This document shows positions 26,016-34,817 of a stretch of 64,000 bases of DNA, one piece after another. A model generated the notes under the pieces. The model did no database searches. It saw nothing but the letters and a program-made list of their open reading frames with translations, and had not been told where the DNA came from. Each line of letters starts with the position of its first letter. Within the stretch, counting starts at the first letter, position 1. The translations under genes and the position numbers were made by a program. Source of the DNA: Salininema proteolyticum (GTDB lineage: Bacteria; Actinomycetota; Actinomycetes; Mycobacteriales; Micromonosporaceae); the NCBI RefSeq assembly GCF_042685645.1, contig NZ_JBHUNX010000001.1:1550001-1614000 (forward strand). Reading direction: 5' to 3'.

Positions 26016-26165
26016 ATGTTCGAGGACTTTGCTGATGCCGTGCTCTTGAGTAAGGAAATGGGTTTCCTCGATACCCGCCCGTGGAACCAGGACGAGGACA
26101 AGATCATGCCGTTCATCAGAGGGTTTTGTGAAATGGTGGAAAAACGCGCGAAGGAAGAGAACTAG
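26016..26165 (+). CDS. short 49-aa open frame, possibly a displaced toxin or immunity remnant
   Basis: MFEDFADAVLLSKEMGFLDT begins a plausible, charged, helical 49-residue protein that ends in EKRAKEEN. AAGAG lies upstream, but the site is weak. RHS loci often carry orphan fragments of earlier toxin tails or immunity genes downstream, and this may be one. The bases from 25817 to 26015 show no other convincing frame. Confidence 0.4.
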   Translation: MFEDFADAVLLSKEMGFLDTRPWNQDEDKIMPFIRGFCEMVEKRAKEEN

Positions 26166-26188
26166 CATGCTGCGAAAAGAGGCTATTG

Positions 26189-26545
26189 ATGAGTGCATCT
26201 GATGGTTTCGTGCGCCGAGCGGTCGGCCATGTTGCCGGAGCCTACTGGTTCTATACGATCTCCTACCTCTTCACCCTGTTCATGCTATACCTCTATAAGC
26301 GGTTCAAGTACTCAGCCTGGGACCCTGAGGAGACGTGCCAGAGAGAAGGCCACCGTTGGGACCCATCCTATTTCGACAACTTCCAAGGTTCTCTCTTGCC
26401 CGGTACTCCGTGCTCGGCCGACGACCACTACGAACCGGTCATCTTCAACGCCCTGTTCCCGTGGCTGCTGGCGCTCGGCGGTGTAGCGGTCGTCGGCCGC
26501 CTCGTCTGGCAGGTCCGGCATGCTCGGCAGGAAGGAGGTTCGTGA
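26189..26545 (+). CDS. two-helix membrane protein
   Basis: 118 aa. Helix 1 is about residues 16-38 (YWFYTISYLFTLFMLYLY), helix 2 near residues 87-104 (ALFPWLLALGGVAVVGRLVW); the loop between carries two cysteines (ETCQREGHRWDP and GTPCSADDHYEP) that could form an extracellular disulfide. GAGG lies six bases before the ATG. It lies three bases before the next gene, a second two-helix protein with the same layout, and the pair may act together. Confidence 0.7.
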   Translation: MSASDGFVRRAVGHVAGAYWFYTISYLFTLFMLYLYKRFKYSAWDPEETCQREGHRWDPSYFDNFQGSLLPGTPCSADDHYEPVIFNALFPWLLALGGVAVVGRLVWQVRHARQEGGS

Positions 26546-26548
26546 CCC

Positions 26549-26881
26549 ATGTGGCAACGTGTCCGCGCCCACGCTCGACGCTATTTCTGGCGTTACCTGG
26601 CGGTCTACGCAACAGTCGTGACTCTCGCTTTCATCGGTGTGCGCCTGGGCTTCACCGAGGAACTGAGCCGGGTGGAGTGCCTCCTCCACTTCGGGGAAGG
26701 ACTCCACACCGACGACCCCAGCGGCCTGGACACCGGTCTGACGTGCAACCCGGTGTTGATCCGCGAACCGGTCGTCCTGCACTACGGACTGCCGATCCTC
26801 GCTCTCCTCGGTTTCGCCGCAGCCGCTGTCGGGATGCTGATCCGTCACCGCGACCGCCAGACCACTCACCGCCCCCTCTAG
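26549..26881 (+). CDS. two-helix membrane protein, similar in layout to its upstream neighbour
   Basis: 110 aa with helices at about residues 15-33 (YLAVYATVVTLAFIGVRLG) and 79-97 (YGLPILALLGFAAAAVGML). The loop carries two cysteines (VECLLHF and LTCNPV), as in the preceding protein, so the two are probably related in design and may form a complex. GGAGG lies upstream within the end of the previous gene. Possibly part of the RHS operon, but the role is unknown. Confidence 0.7.
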   Translation: MWQRVRAHARRYFWRYLAVYATVVTLAFIGVRLGFTEELSRVECLLHFGEGLHTDDPSGLDTGLTCNPVLIREPVVLHYGLPILALLGFAAAAVGMLIRHRDRQTTHRPL

Positions 26882-26920
26882 TTTCCCCGGAATCTCCCCC
26901 AGTTGAAAGGACCACTGAGC

Positions 26921-27330
26921 ATGCCTTCTCTCCGCCTGCCCACAATCGGCCGCCGCACGTTCCTCGGCGCCGCTGGAGCCACCATCGCTGCCGCCATCGC
27001 CATCGGAGCCCAAGTCCTCACCGGCACGGCCGCGTCCGCTGTCTCGAACAAGTGCCCCAAGCTCAACGCATGCTCGTATCAGCACCCGAACTTCTCCGGC
27101 AGCAGCCTCGTAGCGGAGTACAACAACGCCAAGTACCCGTCGTTCCTCGACAACCGTACGAGCTCCATCGACAATGCCGGATTCGGGTACTACTAGTGCG
27201 CCCAGTTCTACCGCTACTCCAACTACAAGAAGCGCCTGGTCAAGGTCAGGAGCGGAGGAGAGATCAACCGGCTGACGAAGTACGGCATCGACAACCTCAT
27301 CACGAGCATGAACTGGTGCGTTCGACCGAG
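26921..27330 (+). pseudogene. Tat-secreted I36-like (beta/gamma-crystallin fold) protein with an in-frame TAG
   Basis: An ATG at 26921 (AAAGGA upstream) starts a protein with a twin-arginine signal (GRRTFLGAAGATIAAAIA). The mature part, CPKLNACSYQHPNFSGSSLV then FLDNRTSSIDNAGFGYY, matches the crystallin-like pattern of peptidase inhibitor family I36. Codon 92 is TAG (27194-27196); directly after it the same frame continues CAQFYRYSNYKKRLVKVRSG and GIDNLITSMNWC, clearly the second half of the fold. So either the gene has one nonsense mutation or the stop is read through. Similarity fades by about 27330, though the frame stays open to 27526. Confidence 0.7.
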
Positions 27331-27743
27331 CGTTGGTTTCTCCTCAGTTGCTTCATGCGCTACCGCCGCTGGTGCGAAGGGGGTGGTGAACACAGCCAAG
27401 GTGAGCGCGGTGAGCAGGCGACTGTACCGTAGGTTAGCAGGTGGTATCGTCAACCCACTGCGGAATCGTAGTGCACCACTCAATTATCCTGCTGGCTTAA
27501 CACACCATAATGGGCCTCTGCCTTGACTGCCGAAGATGAACGAGTCGGACCCATATCAGTGGAAACGGAACAAGCCCCTGTTTACGGCCGAACAGCCCAA
27601 CGTGCCAGGCACCGCAGTGGAGAACAGCCGCACGGAACTGCTTCACCATGCTTTTTAACTTCCGCCTGCAAAGCTTTGCCCTTATCCAACGGCAAGCGAC
27701 TTGGCCGTTTGAACCAGAGCCGTGAGACGCCAGTCCGCGCGCC
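27331..27743. other. about 410 bp without a clear gene, ending in the right repeat copy
   Basis: The frame of the upstream relic stays open to 27526, but the sequence no longer resembles the I36 family. From 27686 the 76-bp repeat begins and runs into the last codons of the GntR gene. I see no other feature. Confidence 0.5.
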
Positions 27744-27761
27744 TTAGCCTTCCTGACCACG
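27686..27761 (-). repeat. right copy of the ~76-bp direct repeat, including the end of the GntR gene
   Basis: The partner is 13165-13241, in the same orientation (about 88% identical). This copy contains the last five codons and stop (TAA, 27744-27746) of the GntR gene plus 58 bases beyond. A repeat that restores the 3' end of a gene at one edge of an island is typical of integrative-element attachment sites, but no integrase gene is seen between the copies. Confidence 0.75.
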
Positions 27762-28502
27762 ATCAACTGTGAAGCTACTGGTAGACCACCTGCCATCCAG
27801 AGATACCGACTCACCGAACTCGACAACGTCGCCCTTCGCGTCGAACAGCCACGTCCGGGTTCGCTTTACTGGAGCGTCAGCCTCGACACCGAGAAGGTCT
27901 CCATCGAACTGGCCCGCCCGATCCGCAGCGATTTGTTCGCGACCACTGACCACCCGACGACCACTGGTCCGCTCAAGATAGGCAGGTGTTCCTTCGGGAA
28001 TTCGCTCCGTGCTCAACAGCGCCGGCGACGTCTCAGCAACCGTGACGTGGAACCAGCTTGTCGAGGTCGATACCGGAGCGTCAAGGCTCCGTGACATCGT
28101 CACCCGTTGCCTGCGAATGACATCGGCACCCGCGTCAAGACCGAGTGCAAGCACGACATGTGTGGGCGCTGGGACTTTGTCAGCCTCGAGAATGCGAGCG
28201 TACTCTCCGACGGGGTAAATACGACCTGACATGCGACTGGACCGCACGTGGTCATGTGCCGTGTGCTGAGTCGAAAAATTTGCGACTACTGCTCCCGCGC
28301 CAGACGGAGCCTCGAGGGCGAACCCTTCTCGCACCAACGCTGCGAGCGCTGACGAAGCCACAGACTCCTGCACGTCCCACGCGTCGGCGAGAACCTGAAC
28401 GGACGGTAGCTGCTCTCCGGCGGTAACGACTTCATCGACGATCTGGTTGCGCAAATGGTTGTAAACCTGGTCATGCGTTCGATGCGTAGACTCACTGTTC
28501 AT
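27744..28502 (-). CDS. GntR-family transcriptional regulator (HutC/UTRA subfamily)
   Basis: 252 aa. Residues about 10-75 form a winged helix (VYNHLRNQIVDEVVTAGEQL then VQVLADAWDVQESVASSALA), and residues about 90-250 look like the UTRA effector-binding domain (VTMSRSLDAPVSTSTSWFHV, IPEGTPAYLERTSGR). The ATG at 28502 follows GGGAGGTCAAGCG. It is a repressor or activator sensing an unknown small molecule. It stands alone; its 3' end coincides with the right repeat of the RHS region, so its promoter and coding part are undisturbed. Confidence 0.9.
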   Translation of the reverse strand: MNSESTHRTHDQVYNHLRNQIVDEVVTAGEQLPSVQVLADAWDVQESVASSALAALVREGFALEAPSGAGAVVANFSTQHTAHDHVRSSRMSGRIYPVGEYARILEADKVPAPTHVVLALGLDAGADVIRRQRVTMSRSLDAPVSTSTSWFHVTVAETSPALLSTERIPEGTPAYLERTSGRRVVSGREQIAADRAGQFDGDLLGVEADAPVKRTRTWLFDAKGDVVEFGESVSLDGRWSTSSFTVDRGQEG

Positions 28503-28674
28503 CGCTTGACCTCCCAATCCAGTCTGCGGACGCCTTGCACGCCGATACACCGTACGACGTTGTTGCAGCGAAGTCACCCACCAGAAATCGGTGATTCGAC
28601 GTTGCCCCCGGTGGCACGTCTATTTGCAAACGGAAGTCCTCGCCGCCATAGCGTCTGAGATGAGAGCGAATAAC

Positions 28675-29424
28675 CTACTCACTGGTGAACAGATGCCGCA
28701 GAAACCGTTCAGGAGAAGCCAGAAAGCCGCGGGTGAGGGCGACAGGGTCCGCATCGTCGTAGTCGACCTCGTGAGTGCCGGTCTCGTCGCACTGGTAGAT
28801 GACCGCACCCGGTGCTGCCAACAGGATCGGGGAGTGTGTGGCGACGAAGAACTGGGAGCCTTGACCTGCTAGTTCGACCATGCGGGACAGCAGGGCGAGA
28901 CATCCGTGAACGCTCAACGCGGCCTCTGGCTCGTCAAGAATATACAGCCCGCGTGGTCCGAACCTGTGGTTGACGAGAGCGAGGAAGCCCTCACCGTGGC
29001 TGCGTTCATGGAACGACACGCCACCGTAGGCCGGCAGCAGCGGTTCCGTGTCGGGGTCAGCGTCGAGGCGTTCGATCTCGGTTGCGACGTTGAAAAAGCT
29101 CTCGGCACGGAGGAAGTACCCGGTTGCCGGCTGCGCACCGGGGTGACGGGCGACGATGAGGTGGTTAGCCAGAGACGTATCGGTCTTCCGGGTGGTGAAC
29201 CGGAAGTTCGCTGACCCGCCTTCGGCGTTGAAGCCGCACGCGACTGCGAGCGCTTCGATCAACGTTGACTTGCCGGCACCGTTGTCTCCGCAGAACGCCA
29301 CGATTGGGGCATCCAGGTTCAGATCGTGCTCGAGGTTGACGAACGCTGGCAGGTTGAAAGGCCAGGTGCCACGCGGAGGGTTGTCGAGGCGGAGCGAACG
29401 GAGGTAGGCACCGTGTGTTGTCAT
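28675..29424 (-). CDS. AAA-family ATPase (ABC/RecF-like)
   Basis: 249 aa. Walker A is FCGDNGAGKSTLIEAL, Walker B is GLYILDEPEAALS and the switch histidine is in FFVATHSPILLAAPGA. This is a compact, single-gene ABC-type ATPase of the COG3910 kind, related to the ATPases of OLD and retron-type defence genes but without a TOPRIM nuclease domain. The ATG at 29424 has GGAGGCCTGACC just upstream. It lies in a minus-strand run with the pRiA4b ORF-3 gene upstream (148 bp away). A defence role is possible but not shown. Confidence 0.88.
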   Translation of the reverse strand: MTTHGAYLRSLRLDNPPRGTWPFNLPAFVNLEHDLNLDAPIVAFCGDNGAGKSTLIEALAVACGFNAEGGSANFRFTTRKTDTSLANHLIVARHPGAQPATGYFLRAESFFNVATEIERLDADPDTEPLLPAYGGVSFHERSHGEGFLALVNHRFGPRGLYILDEPEAALSVHGCLALLSRMVELAGQGSQFFVATHSPILLAAPGAVIYQCDETGTHEVDYDDADPVALTRGFLASPERFLRHLFTSE

Positions 29425-29572
29425 GGTCAGGCCTCCGGCTCGAATTGCTGTAGCGACGGACGTAGTGTACCTGTTGTGCGAAGCTGAAGCAGATGACGCT
29501 GTGATGGCGTGGGCTGCGATGACGGTGCTGATCAGGTGGAGCGTTCCACGGTTTCTGGTCGTACGCAAGCTC

Positions 29573-30826
29573 TCAATAGTGGAGGCGGTTCACGGCCGAG
29601 TTGATGGCGGTCAGGTCCACCACATCAGGGTCAAAGTCGTCGGGTCCGTTCAGCCCGAGCCACCGTGTGTACTCGCCTGCCTCGGGGCTATCCGGGTCGG
29701 CCATGGCGTCCTTCAACTGCGCCCAACCGGCCGCGCCGCCATTGTCCTCCTGTGGGCAGGTGCCTGCGCCGTCCACACAGCGCGGATACGTCACGCCTTC
29801 GCCGGCCATGTTTGCGGCATCGATTGTGAACCGGTGCCGCCAGTCGTCTCCCAGGTCGTAGACGTACAGCCCAGATGAACCGACCTTTATGACCGTTGAC
29901 AGCTTCACGCGAGTCTCGTCTCGGGAGCCGTGGATTTGGAACGCGGTTGGGGCGTAGTCCCAGTCACCGATTGTGAACTGGTGCAGGTGGCAGTTTTGCC
30001 AGCCGAATATGGCCTGGATGACCTGGTGAAACTGGCTCAACGTCGTTGCGGGGGAGATCTCTATGCGCCGCCACACCCGCGGGTTCTCTACATCTTCCAA
30101 CTCTACGGTCACCTGCCAGATCATGTCACCGGGCTCAGGGGCACCCTGGGCGCGGGCGTAGAGCGTGCGGCCTGCTTCCGTGAGCTGGGCATAGTCGTCA
30201 TGGACCCGGACAGCGTCGAGGCGTGCGTAGAGTCCGGCGAGCCGGCGGAGATCCCAGAGGACGAAATTTCTCTGCGATTCAAGCTGCCTGTCCGTCAGCT
30301 CCGGCCAGGACCAGCGCGGGGAAATCACCTCCCACAGCTCATCGGCCACCACTGGGAGAGAAACGCCGTCGCCAGTGTCAGCGGCGCGGAACCGCTGCCA
30401 AATGATGTCCAGCCCCAGAAGGTAGTCGTCCGCCAGCACTGACCCGCGTCCGGGATCAATGTCGGCGAGGAACGTCTTCTGGAACGTCGCGTTGAACAGC
30501 GCCTGGGTGAGCCTCTGGTCGTCGTGGACAGTCTTGGCTTTGTTCTTGACCGGAGTGAGCTTACCTTTGACGGTGCGGACGAACCCGGTGGTGTGCGCCC
30601 ACCCGTAAATCTCCATCAGGTTGGGCAGGTCAGTGGAGGAGTGCGTTTTAAACTGGCGGTCGCTGATGAGCGGGTCAACCTCGTCGCCGGTCCCCAATTC
30701 CGCAACGAGGGCCTTCGCGTCCTTGAGGCCGAGGTTGCCCGTCTGGGTGAGCTTCCGGCCAGGACCGAGCCAGTCATAGAACCGCTGGACCTGGGCGGTG
30801 ACGGGTAGTGATGGTTCCGAACGCAT
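29573..30826 (-). CDS. pRiA4b ORF-3-family protein with an N-terminal helical domain
   Basis: 417 aa. The C-terminal part (about residues 235-410) is the plasmid pRiA4b ORF-3-like domain: WQVTVELEDVENPRVWRRIE, LSQFHQVIQAIFGWQNCHLH, FTIGDWDY, VYDLGDDWRHRFTI and YPRCVDGAGTCP. The N-terminal 230 residues are helical (FYDWLGPGRKLTQTGNLGL, DDYAQLTEAGRTLYARA), as in a common long actinobacterial form of the family. The molecular role is not established. A second, diverged member lies at 53702-55159 in the core part of the window. Confidence 0.85.
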   Translation of the reverse strand: MRSEPSLPVTAQVQRFYDWLGPGRKLTQTGNLGLKDAKALVAELGTGDEVDPLISDRQFKTHSSTDLPNLMEIYGWAHTTGFVRTVKGKLTPVKNKAKTVHDDQRLTQALFNATFQKTFLADIDPGRGSVLADDYLLGLDIIWQRFRAADTGDGVSLPVVADELWEVISPRWSWPELTDRQLESQRNFVLWDLRRLAGLYARLDAVRVHDDYAQLTEAGRTLYARAQGAPEPGDMIWQVTVELEDVENPRVWRRIEISPATTLSQFHQVIQAIFGWQNCHLHQFTIGDWDYAPTAFQIHGSRDETRVKLSTVIKVGSSGLYVYDLGDDWRHRFTIDAANMAGEGVTYPRCVDGAGTCPQEDNGGAAGWAQLKDAMADPDSPEAGEYTRWLGLNGPDDFDPDVVDLTAINSAVNRLHY

Positions 30827-30901
30827 GGGCTCTAGCGTACCGGTGACCTGCGGGTATTCTGATGTGTATAGGGGATCGGATGCAACCGGTCTCGGTACAC
30901 C

Positions 30902-31696
30902 TTAACCAACGAGATGTCTGAGTGCGTCAATGGAATCTCCGGGATTGCGAAAGACAATCCGGAGCGCGACGTTCCCAACCCGGTTTCGAAATTCATCGTC
31001 CCAAAACACAGCCAACAGCCCGGGGAATTCTTGAATCTCGTTGATCACCCCGATAGCACTTGTAGCGCCGACGGTGACGCGCATTCGCTCCAGCACGCTT
31101 ACCTCATCGCCGGACTGGTTTACCTCAACCGTGATATCGAACGGCTTACCATGTTGGAGACCCGAGAACACCAGTGCCACATCCTCCGGACCGACGCTTC
31201 GCACGTCCATGACCACGTCGGTGAGTTCAGCCCACGACCGGACCGGCGTACCAGGGTCGGACAAGTACATGACCCTGAAATCCCGGCCTTGCACGTTCTC
31301 AAACTCCCGCCACCCCAGGGACGCCCAGAACCGTCCAGCCTCTTCCGACTTGGCGAGAGCATACACCGCCCCAGGGAACTGCTCGGCAATCAGTTGCGCC
31401 ACCTTCGCTCCGATTCCGTTGCGTCGAACATCGGAGGCAGTCTCGAAGAGATCGATTTCAGTGATTTGAGATGTCGCTGTCGTAACGTACGCGGAGACCT
31501 CGAACAGGTCAATGCCGATCGAACAGGACGCTCTGGCGACTTCCTTGTCGTTGAGAAATGCGGAGAACCGTTCACGTCCCTGGGGCCCCTGGCGCGGTTC
31601 CCACCAGTGCGAGGTGAACCGAGGGTCATGAGTGAACTTGCTGTTGTAGCCGAGGTGTATCAGACGGATGTAGGCGGGGTCGGGTGTGGCTGTCAT
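30902..31696 (-). CDS. GNAT-like acetyltransferase with an extra C-terminal domain
   Basis: 264 aa. Residues about 55-145 have the GNAT pattern: ITEIDLFETASDVRRNGIGA (the acetyl-CoA binding R-x-x-G-I/V-G-x-x) followed by ALAKSEEAGRFWASLGWREF. The C-terminal 110 residues form a separate beta-rich domain (DVVMDVRSVGPEDVALVFSG) unknown to me. The ATG at 31696 overlaps the TGA of the upstream DUF6879-like gene by four bases, so they were one operon. Its substrate is unknown. If the upstream gene is really broken, coupled translation may be reduced. Confidence 0.75.
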   Translation of the reverse strand: MTATPDPAYIRLIHLGYNSKFTHDPRFTSHWWEPRQGPQGRERFSAFLNDKEVARASCSIGIDLFEVSAYVTTATSQITEIDLFETASDVRRNGIGAKVAQLIAEQFPGAVYALAKSEEAGRFWASLGWREFENVQGRDFRVMYLSDPGTPVRSWAELTDVVMDVRSVGPEDVALVFSGLQHGKPFDITVEVNQSGDEVSVLERMRVTVGATSAIGVINEIQEFPGLLAVFWDDEFRNRVGNVALRIVFRNPGDSIDALRHLVG

Positions 31697-32223
31697 TGGC
31701 CAATGGCTTCCTTCCAGGCCACGCTCCAGGATTCAACCGCTTCTTCAACACGGTGGGAGGAGGTGACGACCTCAAGCGATCGTCGCTGATGGGTGTCGGG
31801 ATCCCAATTGAACTGGACCAAGTACGACTCGTTTACGATCCACCAGTCGAACGGTTCAGCGACGGGAACGCCCAGTGCGGCCGCAGTCGGTTTCGAAAGG
31901 TAACGCATGTCCTCCCCGGCTTCTATGTTGTATGTGCCGACAGCTTTCAAGAACGCCTGGTAGTAGTTTGGCGGATCGCTGTGAACGCGGACTCGGCACA
32001 TGGACTTGCCTTCGCTTCTCCACTGGCGAATCTTTTCGCACCACGTTCGAAGGCCCGAACTCATGGGAGGCCGCGAGGATGAGCCGGCTTCCCACGCCGC
32101 GGCACGTTCAAGTTCGGTCCCGACGTTGTAGACCTCTTGCCACTCGAACCGTCACAGCGACCGAGTGGCCTGGTTGAGCAGGTCCATGAGCGAATCTGGG
32201 GGAGGTGGCGAACTGGTGTTCAT
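31693..32223 (-). pseudogene. DUF6879-like protein with an in-frame TGA at codon 24
   Basis: An ATG at 32223 with a strong AAGGAGGTCCTACTTT site begins MNTSSPPPPDSLMDLLNQ; codon 24 is TGA (32154-32152); then the same frame continues RFEWQEVYNVGTELERAAAW. The rest (VRVHSDPPNYYQAFLKAVG, YNIEAGEDMRYLSK, FDWWIVNES) is the DUF6879 pattern. Where TGA stands a tryptophan (TGG) would be natural. Either one G-to-A change inactivated the gene, or translation restarts at an internal start (ATG 32064), or TGA is read. It overlaps the GNAT gene start. Confidence 0.72.
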
Positions 32224-32267
32224 AAAGTAGGACCTCCTTCCGATGACGAGGACGAACCAAGTGTTGC

Positions 32268-32876
32268 TTACTGGACACGTGCGGCCGGGCGCTCAAGACG
32301 ACCTGCGCCGGCAGGAGCGGCCTCCGCGTTCCAAATTCCGACGAAGAGAGTACCGATGCCGTACCACGAGTCCGGGCGCACCTCTACCGCCACGTCTTCG
32401 CGGTCGTTCCATCGCGTCAAGGTTTCCCAGCCTTCGTCGCTAATTCGATACGGCTGCAAGACGACAACAGCTCGCCCACCACGGCGGGCCTTCCATCGGG
32501 TCACATGGTCCCACGTAGCGGAATCAGGGGCGAACTTGACTCCATTCGGGCCGCAGTCGCACTTGCTGACCCGAGACGACGTCGGCCAACAGGCGCAACT
32601 GAGCTTCTGACGGTAGACGAGCGACAGCTTGTGCTTCTCCGCCCACTCGATCATCGCCAACCGCATCGGCACCTGAACGTTCGGGCCATACGGCCACGCC
32701 ATACCGTGCCATGCATCCGGGTTCCTCTTGACCCCAACCGCAGTGCCCCGTGCGTCAAGGTCCTCGATGAGAGCAGCCTGCTCTGGTGAGAAGTGCCGCG
32801 GGCAGATCTGCACCATGTCGTCACGGTTGAAAATCAGGCCAGCGCCTGCATGTGCGCGTTTACAGCAGTAATCCAC
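32268..32876 (-). CDS. uncharacterised protein with clustered cysteines and histidines
   Basis: 202 aa from GTG 32876 (AGAG-like site upstream), soluble. It shows DYCCKRAHAGAGLIFN and ICPRHFSPEQAALIEDLDA near the N-terminus and LSCACWPTSSRVSKCDCGP in the middle, so two possible zinc-binding groups (Cys/Cys/His/Cys/His and several Cys), then a beta-rich C-terminal half (AVVVLQPYRISDEGWETLTR, SWYGIGTLFVGIW). It is separated by 44 bp from the DUF6879-like gene and may share its operon. I do not recognise the family. Confidence 0.6.
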   Translation of the reverse strand: MDYCCKRAHAGAGLIFNRDDMVQICPRHFSPEQAALIEDLDARGTAVGVKRNPDAWHGMAWPYGPNVQVPMRLAMIEWAEKHKLSLVYRQKLSCACWPTSSRVSKCDCGPNGVKFAPDSATWDHVTRWKARRGGRAVVVLQPYRISDEGWETLTRWNDREDVAVEVRPDSWYGIGTLFVGIWNAEAAPAGAGRLERPAARVQ

Positions 32877-33062
32877 CAGAAGCTCTTTTCTCAGTCGGTG
32901 TTCAAGGCGTTCAGGATGGCACGCCGGCGTCGCCTTGTAAACCGGGGTCCATTTATGGCTATGGCTGATCGGCTATTGGTCTTATCCAGGCCGGTTGCGT
33001 GCCAAGGTAATCCGCGTGAGAATAGGCCTCGACCTGTGAAAACGACACGCAAAAAGGTGACC

Positions 33063-34808
33063 ATGGACGACGAAGCAGTCACGCCCATCAAGTTCAGAGT
33101 CGAACCCGTCGACGGTGCCGACCCTGCCCACGTATCCGTCGGCGAACGCTATTGGGAACTAGCCGGTTATGATAGGTTGGGGCGCGCGCTCTGGAGGGAG
33201 ACGGCCAGCGCCATCGGGAAGCAGTCCTATGTCGCTGCCGCCGTGGGAGTGCGCGCCATCGTTGACGATGCCCACTGCGACATTTGTGGTGGAGCATTGT
33301 CACTGACCTCCCGTGCGGCTCTGGAACAACTACGGAAAGGCCAGACGGTCTTGTGCGTCGACTGTGACGAATCGTTGTTGGAGAACATGGCGCGCCTGAC
33401 CGAGACGAAGAGTCAGAAAGCTGCCCGCCAGGCGGCGAAAGCCCGTGAACGGCTCGAACGGGAGCAGGAACAGCAGCGAGAGAAACAACGGAAACGCGAA
33501 CGTGCCGGTGCGGTCGCGCGGACTCAGCGAGAGATCATAGTGGCGCATTATGCCGTCCAGACCGAACCAGACAAGGCCGCGCCCTGGCTCGACATTGGCC
33601 CACTGGCCATGTTCGCTTTCGCGGTGCTCACACACGCGCCCACGTACGGTACGTTCGCTCCGCTCGAAACCTGGGACGATCTCGTCCACCCTGACCCAGA
33701 GAAGAACGTGGAGCGCCTTGGCGAACTGTGCCGCGCTGACTATCTTCGCATCCACCCCTCAACGCCGCCCTCGGCGTTCGAGTGGGAGAACAACGACGCC
33801 GGCGAGGCTGTCGAACTCACGACACAGTTCTGGCCCCTTCGCACCGCCTGGTACACGCCCTACGGCCCTGACGTTGCCACCGCCCACAAGGACGCGATTG
33901 CCACACTGCGTGACATCCTCACCGACGGGACGAACGCCCACGTGCTCTACGAGGCGTCGGTAGAGCTGATCGCCGCCGAAGCCAGACGGTACTTCACGTT
34001 CCAACTGGATTACGTGAACCTGCCCGCTGTGCCGCAACCGCACCGGGAACGACTACAGATGATGATCGACAAAGCCGCCGAGAGCCTGTCGCTCGGCCAG
34101 TTGTACAGGCTGACATGGGTGGCCTCGCGCCGCGGTGCCACGGCCGCCCGCCATAACCCGCGGGCTCCCTTGGCGAAAATGACCACGCACGCTGTCAACC
34201 AACTGGAACAGCTCATCGCTGAGGCACTCACGAAAGACCAGTCCACCTTGGAACACTACCGGCGTGACAGTCGGCTCGCACTGGCGCCGGCAACACGAGC
34301 GCTGTTCGAAACGCTTCTCCACGCCGACCCGATGACGACAGTCCTCGAACCGGACGTTGAGGCCCCGAAGTCCCGGCAATGGCCGGTCACTCAACCCGTC
34401 ATCGAAGGGGCCTTTGACGGGCCACTGTTGTGTGCGGTGTGCGACGAGCCCCTTGACGTTGGCCACGCCTGGCTGACCGTTGACAAGTACGCCGCGATCA
34501 AGCGATCGGTCTGGGAAGAAGAACAAGAAGCATTGATTCCGACAGAACCGAACGCCATGCAGCTCGTGCTCGAACTGGCCACAGAAGGACCTAAGCCACC
34601 AGTGTGGAAACTCGTGCACAACGACTGCGACGACGGCGAGGTTGCTCCGTTCTACTTCAAACTACCGCAGACACGCGCACAGATGCTTCTGGCAGCGGCC
34701 GTTGTCATTGACGAGAAAAAAGCGTGGATCGCGGCCACCGACTTTCTGTCATTGCTGAAAGAGGCTTCCACGGGGACTGGACGGTTCGCGCCTACGGTGA
34801 CGGAGTGA
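33063..34808 (+). CDS. large uncharacterised protein with CxxC motifs and a coiled coil
   Basis: 581 aa from the ATG at 33063, after AAAGGTGACC (the frame could extend upstream to 32793 without a good site). Residues about 55-90 contain CDICGG and LCVDCDE, a probable treble-clef or zinc-ribbon pair; residues about 105-150 are a highly charged coiled coil (ERLEREQEQQREKQRKRER). The middle is helical, and a second Cys pair (LLCAVCDEPLDVGHAW) and VHNDCDD lie near the C-terminus. It ends nine bases before the convergent secreted-protein gene. No enzyme motif recognised; large zinc-finger/coiled-coil proteins of this kind are found in mobile regions. Confidence 0.7.
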   Translation: MDDEAVTPIKFRVEPVDGADPAHVSVGERYWELAGYDRLGRALWRETASAIGKQSYVAAAVGVRAIVDDAHCDICGGALSLTSRAALEQLRKGQTVLCVDCDESLLENMARLTETKSQKAARQAAKARERLEREQEQQREKQRKRERAGAVARTQREIIVAHYAVQTEPDKAAPWLDIGPLAMFAFAVLTHAPTYGTFAPLETWDDLVHPDPEKNVERLGELCRADYLRIHPSTPPSAFEWENNDAGEAVELTTQFWPLRTAWYTPYGPDVATAHKDAIATLRDILTDGTNAHVLYEASVELIAAEARRYFTFQLDYVNLPAVPQPHRERLQMMIDKAAESLSLGQLYRLTWVASRRGATAARHNPRAPLAKMTTHAVNQLEQLIAEALTKDQSTLEHYRRDSRLALAPATRALFETLLHADPMTTVLEPDVEAPKSRQWPVTQPVIEGAFDGPLLCAVCDEPLDVGHAWLTVDKYAAIKRSVWEEEQEALIPTEPNAMQLVLELATEGPKPPVWKLVHNDCDDGEVAPFYFKLPQTRAQMLLAAAVVIDEKKAWIAATDFLSLLKEASTGTGRFAPTVTE

Positions 34809-34817
34809 GTCGACCCG

